Source: JAZKBN01 sp040388605
GTDB taxonomy: Bacteria; Bacteroidota; Bacteroidia; Cytophagales; Flexibacteraceae
Reading direction: 5' to 3'
Assembly: GCA_040388605.1 (NCBI GenBank)
Contig: JAZKBN010000067.1
Location: 1-17,637, forward strand
DNA: 17,637 nt
In this document: piece after piece, positions 10,501-17,605 of the stretch
How positions within the stretch are numbered: the stretch's first letter is position 1
How the letters are laid out: every line of letters begins with the position of its first letter
Translations under genes and position numbers: made by a program
Notes under the pieces: generated by a model
What the model was told of the DNA's origin: nothing
Databases searched by the model: none
The model's input: the letters and a program-made list of their open reading frames with translations, nothing else

Positions 10501-13500
10501 AAGCCTTATAAGCTTGAATTTTTCGATGGTGATGAGGCATACAGTCTTGAGCGTTCAATTAAAACGGTAATTGTTACCTCCGATACCGGCACCATTACCC
10601 TGCCGCTCAGCACAAGGGATTATATATTTTGCTCAGCAACCAATCTTGATAATTCAACATCTGAGTTCAGCAGTTTGCTGATGGGTGATTGCTTAGGAAC
10701 AGCAAGCTTACTAGAAACAGGTTTTTTACCCTGGAGAACTAACGGGGCCAAAGCTTTAGGCGATTCATTTGTCTTTCATTTTATAGGAAACTGTGAAGCA
10801 AGAATTTACAGACAGGCACCGGGAATTCCGTTTAGTTTATCGGAAATTGATACAATACACAGTACAGGCGGCGAAACCTTACATTATTCTATACCCTGGA
10901 ATGAACTTGGGGTATGGAGTGTTACGGCTTATTATCTGCGCCCGGGTGATCACTGTATTTATGTCAGGAAGAACATTGTAAATATAATTCAAAGGCCCTT
11001 ACGTTTAATTTCTGTCGATGCTTCGTATTGCAGTGATGCGGCTACCGGATCTGTAACATTTGCAGCGGAATACGGGGAAATTAACAGGAGCCTGACATAT
11101 TTAGGATTTGAAGAAGGTTTATATCCACATCAATACCACATTGATTCGGTTGGAAAAGACGGCGACTTAACTATTTACAGGATTTCAAACCTGCCTGTTG
11201 GGAATTACACCATTAACCAAACCTTTGCCGATGGCTTCACCGGCACACCACTTGGTTTCCGTATAAGCGCTTTTAGCATAAATTCAAATGTATCAGCATT
11301 TTATCGCCCATGCTCAAATGATGGCAATAGGGTTACCATTAACTACCATATTACCTATCCGCCGCACTTGGCCGATTCCATAAACGATAAAGTAACGCTT
11401 ACCGTTTATAAAGCGGATGATACTTTGGAACTCGCACCTTATTATAATACTGTTGTTAACTACGATACTGACAGCTCTTTCAGCTTTACCTCTACGGAAA
11501 TATTAGCCGGGGACCAATTGACCATAAAAGCCGTTGCCTACAAGCAACAGGAAGGCAGCAATTATTTATGCCATAGCTGCGGCATCCCTGTTTGCTCATC
11601 TGAACAGGAAGTAAAATTATCCCTGCCCCGTGTGAAGCTCGCTGCTCTGAATGCATCTTATTCAACGAATATGCTTGTTTTCACAGCCTGTAACTCTTTT
11701 GACAGCGCCAATGTAAGCTTTGCGCTCAGGGATGCTAATAACGATTTCGATTACGGTACTGTTTACGGAAGCTCAGTTCATTGCGTAATAACTGATGATA
11801 GCGAGGCTGCCCTTATTGATACAACCGTTGAAGCTGATATTCACCTGCCGAACCTCAACTTTACATTACCTATATTCCGTTTACCAATAGGGCATTACAG
11901 GCTTAATGCCACTTTTAATACCGACGGTGATTGCGATGGCACAGTGTTGGATTCATATATTTCCTTCGATATAAACCCCTCCTACACTGGCGTACTGCCG
12001 AGAATTGTTGCAAACCCCTCATCCTGCAAGGACGACGGCGGTCTTGGCTATGCCGTTGTAAGCGCTCCCGGTTTCTTCTTTGAAAGCTATGTTTGGCAGC
12101 ATGTTGATACCGTGGCATCGGAGGCCGTTTATACTGTTATAGATACAAACGTATTCGGACCGGCTGCCTATCACTTAAGCTCGGGACAATACAGGGTTTT
12201 GCTTACCGAACCTTCGGGATGCACTTACCCGGTATCGTTTTTTGTTGACAGCATTCCAGGTCCGCCGGTGCCGGTAATACAGATTTCGGAAGAGGATGGC
12301 TGCATAGTGGACGCGGTTTTCAGCGTTCCGCCTTCGGCTGATACGGCTTACGGCATTTACCGGGTTTCGTGGTTTCATCAGATGAGCAGGCGATGCGTTT
12401 TTGCCGAAGAGGCCAGGCTCAGCAATGCGGGCGCAGGCACTTTCATCAGTAATCTGCCCCGCAGGTTCCTGCCCCATGAGCAGGATACCCTAATGGCCCT
12501 TGTTACAGGCCCGGGCGGATGCATCAGCCATGATACGGCAAAGCTATGGTATAAAAAACCGGTGCTCACCCGCACCTTCCGGGTATGCATGCGCTGGGGA
12601 ATGCCGGTTGATACCACCAAATCGCAGGCGGGTGAAGCATTGCACCCGTCGCCTCCTTCGGCACCTGATTCATTGTCGGCGCTGAATGTGGCGGCGACGG
12701 GCTGCATCCTCTACGCCAGGGAGCAGGCCTCTGGCTCTTTGCTGAGCTGCAATTCAGCGGAGGCTTATGAGGATACTTTGGCATTGGCTTATTACCAGCC
12801 GAAAACACTCACTACCTTATTCTATTACGACCGGGCAGGCAGGCTGACGGCCACCGTGCCGCCTTCCGGGGTCGACAGCGTACCGGTAAAACCCTTGTCG
12901 AGATATGACCACCCGCTATACCCCTTTGCCACTACTTACCAATACAACTCATTGGGCCAACAGGTTCGGCGCACAACACCCGACGGCGGCACAACACGTT
13001 ATATCTACAACAAGGCCGGGCAACTGCGTATTTCCTGCGATGCGCAACAATTCATAGACCACAGGTTTGTATATACCAAGTATGACCCTGCAGGGCGTGT
13101 AATTGAAAAGGGCCTGGCTCAGCAGAGCCTTTGCCCCGATTGCGATATGGGCCTTGCCGCCATTAACTTTTCGCACGATACCGTTTTCAGCTATACAGAT
13201 TCCCTGTTTGTAAAAGACAGCTCGGAAAACCTTGCCGGGCATTGCCCTGATTTTTCTGCCGTATCGCCCGGGGCCGGAACAGTTATAGACGATCAGACCC
13301 ACCAGCGTTTCCGCAGGATTGAGTATGTTAAATACATTTATTCCGAATCTGTACCGGATGTTAAGTTCAGGGGTGTGGCGGCCCAGCGCAACATAGCCGG
13401 CAAGCTGAGCATGACCGAGGTGTATAACCCTACGGGAGATATTGTCAGGACTGCATACAGCTACGATGCGGAGGGGAATATTGAATGGTTCTGCCAAATG

Positions 13501-16197
13501 CTGCCCGATATACAGCCGGTATATGTGAAGTACGATTATGATTTAATAAGCGGCAAGGTGCTTATGCTCAGCTATAATCCCGGCTTTACCGACCGCTACT
13601 TTGTACGTTACACCTACGATGCCGATAACCGCCTGACAGCCCTTGAAAGCAGCGCCGATTCCATTACATGGGAAAGCGATGCCCGCTACAGCTATGCCCT
13701 GCACGGGCCCCTGCACCGCACCGAGCTAGGGACAGATAATGTACAGGCAATGGATTATGCCTATACCGTTAACGGGTGGCTGAAAGGAATTAACGGTTAC
13801 CACGGCAAAGGCTTTGATGATTTGGCAGCCAATGAGCCGGGCGCCGTTACCGATATGCGCGATGCTTTCAGCCTGCGCCTCGATTATTTCAGCGGCGATT
13901 ATGAGGCAGATAATTCTTTGGCCGAAGATACAACATCAGGCTATGGTAAGGTAAATATTACTAAGCCGCTCTACAATGGCAATATTCGCCGCATGACTGA
14001 TTTGCGCTTCGGGGGAAGCGGTAGTGGCGGCAGGGTAATGAGCCAATTATTCAGCTATGATAAGCTTAACCGCATTACCGCATCGAAGGTAAAAAGCGCA
14101 TATGCCGGTTATAAAACAGGTGCGGGTGTTATCTACGATGAAAGCCTTACAGGTTTCAATACCCGTTACATCTACGACGCCAACGGCAACCTGCAAAAGC
14201 TGTTTCGTAAAGATGCTTTTGGGGATACCCTCGATGATCTTTATTACAGCTGTTTCCCAAAAACCAATCGCCTGGGTCGTCTTCAAGACCATGCAGACCC
14301 GAGCGCGCATGCCGAGGACCCCGAGGGAATCAACAGGTATGTGTACAATGCATCTGGGCAATTGTTGCAGGACAGCAACGCCAACAGGCTGTATTCCTGG
14401 AATATGGAAGGCAGGGCTTACGCGGTTCGCAACCTTGCCGGGGATACCCTGAGGGTATCCTTTAACCATGATGCATCGGGAAACAGGGTCGTGGACAGGA
14501 TACAGGGAAGCCAGGGGGGAGACTCGCTCATTATATTCAATATACGTGATATGCAGGGGCATGTGCTCAGCACTTACAGCTATAACAAGGCTGCTGCTGC
14601 CAGGCTCGAACAGACCCAAATACCCTTATACGGTACCGACAGGATAGGCATATGGCACCCGGCAGGCAGGGTTTCCGACGAAAGCGGTGTATTTCCCCCT
14701 GTCGGCAGCCTGCCCGATATAAGCCTGAGCTACCGCCTTATCGGGGAGCGTGATTATGAGCTCAAAGACCATTTGGGAAATGTAAGGGCTGTTGTGGGCG
14801 ATGAGCGTGTAAGCGTTACCATACCCGCCGACAGCGTTAACCCGGGAAGCGAGGCATTTAATATTATTGAGCCGGTTATTAAATCCAGTTATGATTACTA
14901 CCCTTTCGGCATGCGCATGGATGCGCCGCGCCAGGTGGCAACCCTGCTTAATCCGGGCAATTGCGGGCTCTCGGGGCCTGTATTTGCTGAAGGCATTTCC
15001 TGCGAGATTGAGTACGGGGTGATAGGCAGCCCACCCTCAACCTATTTTATACTGCCCGAATCCGGGAGCGTTCCGCTTGGGATAGCGCTTGAGCCCGGCG
15101 AGTATAAAATAGAGTTAAAAACCCTCTTCGGTACCGGCGTAGCCCTCAGCTGCAACGACAGCCTGCATGACCTGCCTACCTCAACAGGAGCGGCCTATAC
15201 TTTCAGGCTTGATACAGCACAAACCGTGTACCTGCTAAGATCAGACGGACACGGAAGCCGGGTGATTGATTTCAGGCTGTATAGCATAATGAAGCCTTAT
15301 CGTTATCTTTACAACGGGAAAGAGCGAATGCCTTTGCTCAGCGATGTGTATGATTATGGGTTCAGGGTGTTTGACCCGGGTAAGGTGACCTTCAGGAGTG
15401 TAGATCCGCTGGCACATAAATATCCAAGCCTGTCGCCATATAATTACTGCGGCAATAACCCTATCAATAATATTGATCCGGATGGTCGCTGGTTTTTCGG
15501 CTTATTCGGCTCAAGCTCCGCGCAAAGGCAGGCAGCCCGTGAATTTGCCAAACAGAACGATGGCGAGGTCAGAGAGTACTTCAGTAGTAACATTCATGTT
15601 AATTATAATGAGGCTAATTATTACGATCAAAAGGGAAACCTTACGGATTTTGAAATTCATAATAATAATCGATATTTTCGTGAAAACGGTCGGCCTGATT
15701 TCCGTGATTGGGAAAGGAACGCAACCTATGATCGCCAGCTTGCAGACTATGGAGCTTCCCTTTCGATTCCGGAAAGAGTAAAACAAGGCTTCCTGGCTGA
15801 AGGCGCTGAATTCGATCCCGGAGGGCAGCTGATGCTTGTGTCAGGTGTTTCCGGACTCAAATCTTTAGGCAAGGGTCTCTTGGGAGCCCTCAGGTCAAGG
15901 GCAGCGGAAGTAGGTGTACAGTATACAAAGTCTAACCTAATGCTTGGGCAGGAAATGCATAAAGCTTACAAAGCAGGCTTAGCAGACGGAGTTAACACCT
16001 TTAAGGAATTCAGATTACCAAGCGGCAAACGTATTGATTTTCTTGATGTACCCAATGGTACAATTTGTGAGTTAAAGCCATTTAACCCCAGAGCTATGCA
16101 GCTTGGTCAAAGACAACTTAATACGTATATGCAAGAATTAAATACAATGCCACGCTTCAAGAATATCCAGTGGAAAACTGTTTTAGATAAGTATTAA
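7525..16197 (+). CDS. polymorphic toxin: beta-helix/Ig/YD-repeat (Rhs) protein with C-terminal nuclease tip
   Basis: The product has 2890 residues. Domains seen: Sec signal peptide, likely cut AYA|QP at 25/26; a first parallel beta-helix-like region (about 27-390) starting VVTKGSGSGPGTLYAAI; a spacer; a second beta-helix (about 514-955) opening STDSGNGTGSLAAAI with many GNRF, CKF and IIGG-type coils; beta-sandwich/Ig-like segments (about 960-1740); and YD repeats from 1762 (TLFYYDRAGRL, TYQYNSLGQQVRRT, YIYNKAGQL, YDPAGRV, YSYDAEGN, YDANGNLQ, YNASGQL). The Rhs-associated core has YYPFGM (2459-2463), an unusual inserted domain, RYLYNGKE (2593-2600) and NNIDPDG (2648-2654). After DPDG comes a variable tip (2655-2890) with a PD-(D/E)xK-like nuclease motif. 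Rhs YD repeats are known to build a shell enclosing the tip, which is cut off at the core. Start: ATG 7525 overlaps the previous stop; ATG 7531 is an alternative two codons later. Two bases separate its stop from the candidate immunity gene. The protein lacks a T9SS domain, so its route across the outer membrane is unclear. The C-terminal toxin call is firm for Rhs architecture and moderate for nuclease activity. Confidence 0.9.
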   Translation: MRMTPAQAYFLLCILLCMAGISAYAQPIVVTKGSGSGPGTLYAAINEAYFTGGHTNIVVADSVDEIILTEILPSVLSNTDIDLNIPGKGPARIIRILDGSDSSILLCSIPFFTCQNSTFSIKNADLIDSIGPAYLEAGSVFNFGTQIIIWENCRNALIKNVLFQSGALGNGLQLWSDSASHIDSCFFIGAAHSYNLSSGTSDRLKITGCKFGFNRQGIEKTHGKFAVSGTQNVIISGNRFSPLTIAGALSSSETGSIEFGYIDSLSSAANDSILFFNISNFKIGGASGLGNRIAGDLRFRSSSAGRISGNRFGFIPGSDGHTNIAVPAKSSITFWQGCGNNLPAPETFIADSVILGGHNAASKNTFHKTDLISDGLTKFKYIGNRVSGNPTAASFKPFQWNNCSKNFKNDFFKKAPFISNAYLSINDTLYLSVRYYKNDDTLHFYGIKALNAYNLDTLFATRSFYADSLPYSDSATAQYKFYFRNLAGTGRIGIIVTDATGSSEFAYANINTDCSLVVSTDSGNGTGSLAAAIHCANLHPGPDTIRLSGHGPITITGNISVTDPLVLIGNDSSPIVIKSTTPFPGYPFNIGFTGGSTGSIIRGLHFKNFAYTGPPLFDGLGITPPITSALTLRASGITVKRCRFSNTSTGIQVTGGRTIIDSCTFLTSAAGAPDGSKHGIYMHKADSCKITANQFFGLYTDKTHLYTSVHVDSSNYLSIGGDTLKGRNYFKRTVTALNANACANLHFSGNRFDTLDAQNHSVRINYSDNVIIGGDSLKYSNRVKGDKDFSFGDRSAAVFMLAHCRQMRIQSNIVHGHNADSSLFILDSCQNVIIGGSREGKNIVTLSKCPTAFDLRNCNRVNATYNNFGINAAGLTGASIDNDLIKHFFRIWADSGTGNDSINIGSWIAGQGNLIYSVKETEAIYVGRYAKRVTVAGNKIMGFATPLKSDYAVTNNLFPPRLYYLDSSTNYAYSQLYKTIKFKIPGFAASPHKPYKLEFFDGDEAYSLERSIKTVIVTSDTGTITLPLSTRDYIFCSATNLDNSTSEFSSLLMGDCLGTASLLETGFLPWRTNGAKALGDSFVFHFIGNCEARIYRQAPGIPFSLSEIDTIHSTGGETLHYSIPWNELGVWSVTAYYLRPGDHCIYVRKNIVNIIQRPLRLISVDASYCSDAATGSVTFAAEYGEINRSLTYLGFEEGLYPHQYHIDSVGKDGDLTIYRISNLPVGNYTINQTFADGFTGTPLGFRISAFSINSNVSAFYRPCSNDGNRVTINYHITYPPHLADSINDKVTLTVYKADDTLELAPYYNTVVNYDTDSSFSFTSTEILAGDQLTIKAVAYKQQEGSNYLCHSCGIPVCSSEQEVKLSLPRVKLAALNASYSTNMLVFTACNSFDSANVSFALRDANNDFDYGTVYGSSVHCVITDDSEAALIDTTVEADIHLPNLNFTLPIFRLPIGHYRLNATFNTDGDCDGTVLDSYISFDINPSYTGVLPRIVANPSSCKDDGGLGYAVVSAPGFFFESYVWQHVDTVASEAVYTVIDTNVFGPAAYHLSSGQYRVLLTEPSGCTYPVSFFVDSIPGPPVPVIQISEEDGCIVDAVFSVPPSADTAYGIYRVSWFHQMSRRCVFAEEARLSNAGAGTFISNLPRRFLPHEQDTLMALVTGPGGCISHDTAKLWYKKPVLTRTFRVCMRWGMPVDTTKSQAGEALHPSPPSAPDSLSALNVAATGCILYAREQASGSLLSCNSAEAYEDTLALAYYQPKTLTTLFYYDRAGRLTATVPPSGVDSVPVKPLSRYDHPLYPFATTYQYNSLGQQVRRTTPDGGTTRYIYNKAGQLRISCDAQQFIDHRFVYTKYDPAGRVIEKGLAQQSLCPDCDMGLAAINFSHDTVFSYTDSLFVKDSSENLAGHCPDFSAVSPGAGTVIDDQTHQRFRRIEYVKYIYSESVPDVKFRGVAAQRNIAGKLSMTEVYNPTGDIVRTAYSYDAEGNIEWFCQMLPDIQPVYVKYDYDLISGKVLMLSYNPGFTDRYFVRYTYDADNRLTALESSADSITWESDARYSYALHGPLHRTELGTDNVQAMDYAYTVNGWLKGINGYHGKGFDDLAANEPGAVTDMRDAFSLRLDYFSGDYEADNSLAEDTTSGYGKVNITKPLYNGNIRRMTDLRFGGSGSGGRVMSQLFSYDKLNRITASKVKSAYAGYKTGAGVIYDESLTGFNTRYIYDANGNLQKLFRKDAFGDTLDDLYYSCFPKTNRLGRLQDHADPSAHAEDPEGINRYVYNASGQLLQDSNANRLYSWNMEGRAYAVRNLAGDTLRVSFNHDASGNRVVDRIQGSQGGDSLIIFNIRDMQGHVLSTYSYNKAAAARLEQTQIPLYGTDRIGIWHPAGRVSDESGVFPPVGSLPDISLSYRLIGERDYELKDHLGNVRAVVGDERVSVTIPADSVNPGSEAFNIIEPVIKSSYDYYPFGMRMDAPRQVATLLNPGNCGLSGPVFAEGISCEIEYGVIGSPPSTYFILPESGSVPLGIALEPGEYKIELKTLFGTGVALSCNDSLHDLPTSTGAAYTFRLDTAQTVYLLRSDGHGSRVIDFRLYSIMKPYRYLYNGKERMPLLSDVYDYGFRVFDPGKVTFRSVDPLAHKYPSLSPYNYCGNNPINNIDPDGRWFFGLFGSSSAQRQAAREFAKQNDGEVREYFSSNIHVNYNEANYYDQKGNLTDFEIHNNNRYFRENGRPDFRDWERNATYDRQLADYGASLSIPERVKQGFLAEGAEFDPGGQLMLVSGVSGLKSLGKGLLGALRSRAAEVGVQYTKSNLMLGQEMHKAYKAGLADGVNTFKEFRLPSGKRIDFLDVPNGTICELKPFNPRAMQLGQRQLNTYMQELNTMPRFKNIQWKTVLDKY
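14914..15300 (+). other. extra beta-rich domain inserted in the Rhs core
   Basis: In the Bacteroidetes Rhs proteins I know, YYPFGM is followed within roughly 10-20 residues by the RY.(Y/F)NGKE motif. Here about 129 residues (2464-2592) lie between them. The insert has alternating strands and glycine turns (for example LEPGEYKIELKTLFG, AAYTFRLDTAQTVYLLRSDG, VIDFRLYS) and three or four cysteines, resembling a jelly-roll or carbohydrate-binding type sandwich. No named family was recognised. The reading frame continues through it without a break. Confidence 0.5.
15295..15341 (+). repeat. Rhs core tract shared with the orphan core (copy 1)
   Basis: This 47-base tract encodes PYRYLYNGKERMPLLS and matches 17331-17377 at 39 of 47 positions by my alignment; the first 29 bases differ at only 2. 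Conserved core DNA of this kind is the expected site for recombination that swaps Rhs toxin tips. In copy 1 the next 13 bases (CGATGTGTATGAT, 15342-15354) are present, whereas copy 2 lacks them. Confidence 0.75.
15487..16197 (+). other. variable toxin tip, PD-(D/E)xK-type nuclease (Tox-REase-like)
   Basis: This is the part of the Rhs protein after DPDG (residues 2655-2890). A linker (FGLFGSSSAQRQAAREFAKQ, then HVNYNEANYYDQKGN) is followed by a glycine/leucine-rich hydrophobic patch (2766-2789) that could aid membrane passage. The final 85 residues hold a compact restriction-endonuclease-fold signature: GQEMHKAY (2808-2815, candidate helix-1 Glu/His), RIDFLD (2836-2841), ICELKP (2847-2852; D2838 or D2841 with E2849 and K2851 would be the catalytic D...ExK set), NPRA, and GQRQLNTYMQEL (2861-2872, helix carrying the conserved Gln). 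This matches my memory of the Tox-REase families of bacterial polymorphic toxins, closest to Tox-REase-9; the exact family is uncertain. Predicted action: DNA (possibly RNA) cleavage in the cytosol of a target cell. The tip DNA is more AT-rich than the core before it. Confidence 0.65.
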
Positions 16198-16199
16198 AA

Positions 16200-16658
16200 A
16201 TGGATAACAAAGAATTTAGAAAGTTATTTGGAATTACCGCCAAATACAATGGGTTTGAAAGTGCTTTCGGGGGTTGGTTTAGAGAAAGTATGGAGTGTAT
16301 TATTGTGCTTAGTTTGCAGAAATCAAACCTCGGTGATTATTTCGATTTGAATATAAAAATATTTATCAAGGGTATTTTTGGTTATTCATATGTAATAAAT
16401 AAAGATTTGATAAAGAATGATACTGGAGATGTTTTTAGAAGACAACCTCAGGAATATAGCGAGGTTTTCAACTTAGATGCTCGAATGGATGAGGCTGAAC
16501 GAAAAAATAAATTAGAAATATTGTTCGGTAAATTTATTAATCCGTTTACCGATAAATCACTTTTAATATCTGGTATATTAGAACAGGCAGAGATGAGTGA
16601 AGTTGCTTTGTTACCAGCAGTCAAGGCTGCACTTTCTATATCAAAACTAAGTCAATAA
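16200..16658 (+). CDS. candidate immunity protein, DUF4304-like
   Basis: The 152-residue product has no signal peptide or membrane segment and is presumably cytosolic. It starts two bases after the toxin stop codon, the standard position of the cognate immunity gene. The N-terminal half (FRKLFGITAKYNGFES, then WFRES, IIVLSLQKS at 34-42, YFDLNIKIFIKG) and later RMDEAERKNKLE follow the pattern of DUF4304, a family often found as immunity proteins beside polymorphic toxins: GF..., aromatic-Arg, LQKS and an N-I-type strand. This family call is from memory of the pattern and is moderate. Expected role: bind and block the nuclease tip encoded just upstream, protecting the producer and its kin. DNA is AT-rich relative to the Rhs core. 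Confidence 0.6.
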   Translation: MDNKEFRKLFGITAKYNGFESAFGGWFRESMECIIVLSLQKSNLGDYFDLNIKIFIKGIFGYSYVINKDLIKNDTGDVFRRQPQEYSEVFNLDARMDEAERKNKLEILFGKFINPFTDKSLLISGILEQAEMSEVALLPAVKAALSISKLSQ

Positions 16659-16662
16659 GAGG
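16657..16662 (+). promoter_or_regulatory. Shine-Dalgarno-like AAGAGG before the 16668 gene
   Basis: AAGAGG lies 5 bases before ATG 16668 and overlaps the stop of the previous gene. Most starts in this window lack such a sequence, as is normal in Bacteroidota, so this one may give the second small gene its own translation start or reflect foreign origin. Confidence 0.35.
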
Positions 16663-16667
16663 TAAAT

Positions 16668-17216
16668 ATGAAAAGTAAACAAACGCTTTTTTTCTTAGTA
16701 TACGAGGATATTGGACAATTGTTCCGAGATATGGAAACAATGATAGATACTCGTTACTATAAGGCAGGCTTACTTGACACCAGAAATATCCCATCCTACA
16801 ATTCTATATTTGAGGCCCCGAATGTAGCAATTGCATTATCTGGCGATTGGAATAAAATTGATAGTTATATAATTTTGAAAAAGACAATATTATTGAATAT
16901 TAGGGAAGTTCCACAAAGAGTGGGTGGAATGAAGTTTGCAGTTGATCAGATGAATAACCCCAAATCTATTGAGTTGAAACTTGGGGGTATTTATCAACAA
17001 AAAAGCAATGTAATTGTTGCTGGAAGGATTGCTACAATATCGGAGGATTCTGATTCAATTGAAATGTATAAATTGTTCACAATAAAACTAAAGAAAAAAT
17101 TCAAAAAAATTGGTGCGTTTTATGTAGGACCAATCGCGGAAGAAAAAATGAAAAAAGGTTGGCGTTTGGTTACAAATGAAAATTTACCAAAAGAACATGA
17201 TTTAGCACTGACTTGA
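16668..17216 (+). CDS. small cytosolic protein of unknown family, possible second immunity protein
   Basis: The 182-residue product has no signal peptide and is lysine-rich towards the end. I do not recognise a named family. Visible features are YYKAGLLD (30-37), SGDWNKIDSY (58-67), IREVPQRVGGMKFAVDQ (78-94), IELKLGGIY (101-109), and a C-terminal basic helix KLKKKFKKIG followed by FYVGP and GWRLVT. Such compact motif spacing suggests a conserved globular protein rather than a random frame. It lies 9 bases after the DUF4304-like gene and just before the decayed orphan Rhs core, so it could be a second immunity protein for the same toxin, an immunity gene left from an earlier tip, or unrelated cargo. 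DNA is strongly AT-rich, like the gene before it. Confidence 0.65.
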   Translation: MKSKQTLFFLVYEDIGQLFRDMETMIDTRYYKAGLLDTRNIPSYNSIFEAPNVAIALSGDWNKIDSYIILKKTILLNIREVPQRVGGMKFAVDQMNNPKSIELKLGGIYQQKSNVIVAGRIATISEDSDSIEMYKLFTIKLKKKFKKIGAFYVGPIAEEKMKKGWRLVTNENLPKEHDLALT

Positions 17217-17252
17217 AAAACACTTTAATGGGCAGGGTGCAATTGGAAGTGA

Positions 17253-17605
17253 TTGCAAAATGAACTGCAGCGACTACTTCGCACTGTCTTAGCTCATCTA
17301 TTCCACATTGACAGCTTTGCTGCTAAACCGCCTTATCGTTACCTTTACAACGGAAAAGAACATTTGCCGCTGCTCAGTATGGGTTCAGGCTGCATAATCC
17401 GGGCATTGCGAGGTTCTTTACGCCCGATCCCCTGGAGGGGAAAATGCCCTTTATTTCCTCTTATGCCTACGGGTTTAATAACCCGATTAGCTTTGTGGAC
17501 CCCGATGGCAGGGAGCCCGAGGGCGGTGGGGACCGAGCTCTAAATACTGCCAAGGGGATAGGAATAGGATTTGGGAAGGGTGTGTCGCGTCCTAAAAAAG
17601 GTTGA
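17253..17605 (+). pseudogene. orphan Rhs core cassette, frameshifted and lacking a full toxin tip
   Basis: One frame from 17253 (no ATG; TTG at best, after an in-frame TGA at 17250-17252) encodes KPPYRYLYNGKEHLPLLS. The homologous continuation, YGFRLHNPGIARFFTPDPLEG, then SSYAYGFNNPISFVDPDG, is in another frame starting at 17378. Compared with the intact core, 13 bases corresponding to 15342-15354 are missing at the junction 17377/17378, which explains the frameshift. After DPDG (codons ending 17509) only about 31 residues follow (REPEGGGDRALNTAKG, GIGFGKGV ...) before TGA at 17603-17605. This is a detached core plus start of an alternative tip, as seen for orphan modules downstream of rhs genes in other bacteria. 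17217-17252 shows no gene, and 17606-17637 shows nothing recognisable. Confidence 0.75.
17331..17377 (+). repeat. Rhs core tract shared with the intact toxin gene (copy 2)
   Basis: This is the counterpart of 15295-15341, with 39 of 47 identical positions by hand alignment, encoding PYRYLYNGKEHLPLLS. It sits in the orphan core and immediately precedes the apparent 13-base deletion. The downstream part of the two cores (to DPDG) is more diverged than this tract. Confidence 0.7.

Noticed and set aside
12949..13497. 182-codon - strand frame
   Set aside because: It is antisense to the start of the YD repeats, with no domain and no separate signals; a shadow of the Rhs gene.
14047..14619. Long open frame (190 codons) on the - strand
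   Set aside because: It lies antisense to the conserved YD repeat region, whose protein motifs are unmistakable. The antisense translation has no recognisable domain, and long antisense frames are common opposite repeats rich in Tyr/Asn/Gly codons.
17238..17257. Inverted repeat TGCAAT - 8 bases - ATTGCA after the second small gene, considered as a terminator
   Set aside because: Only 6 base pairs, AT-rich, and followed by A residues rather than a T tract; too weak to call a terminator.
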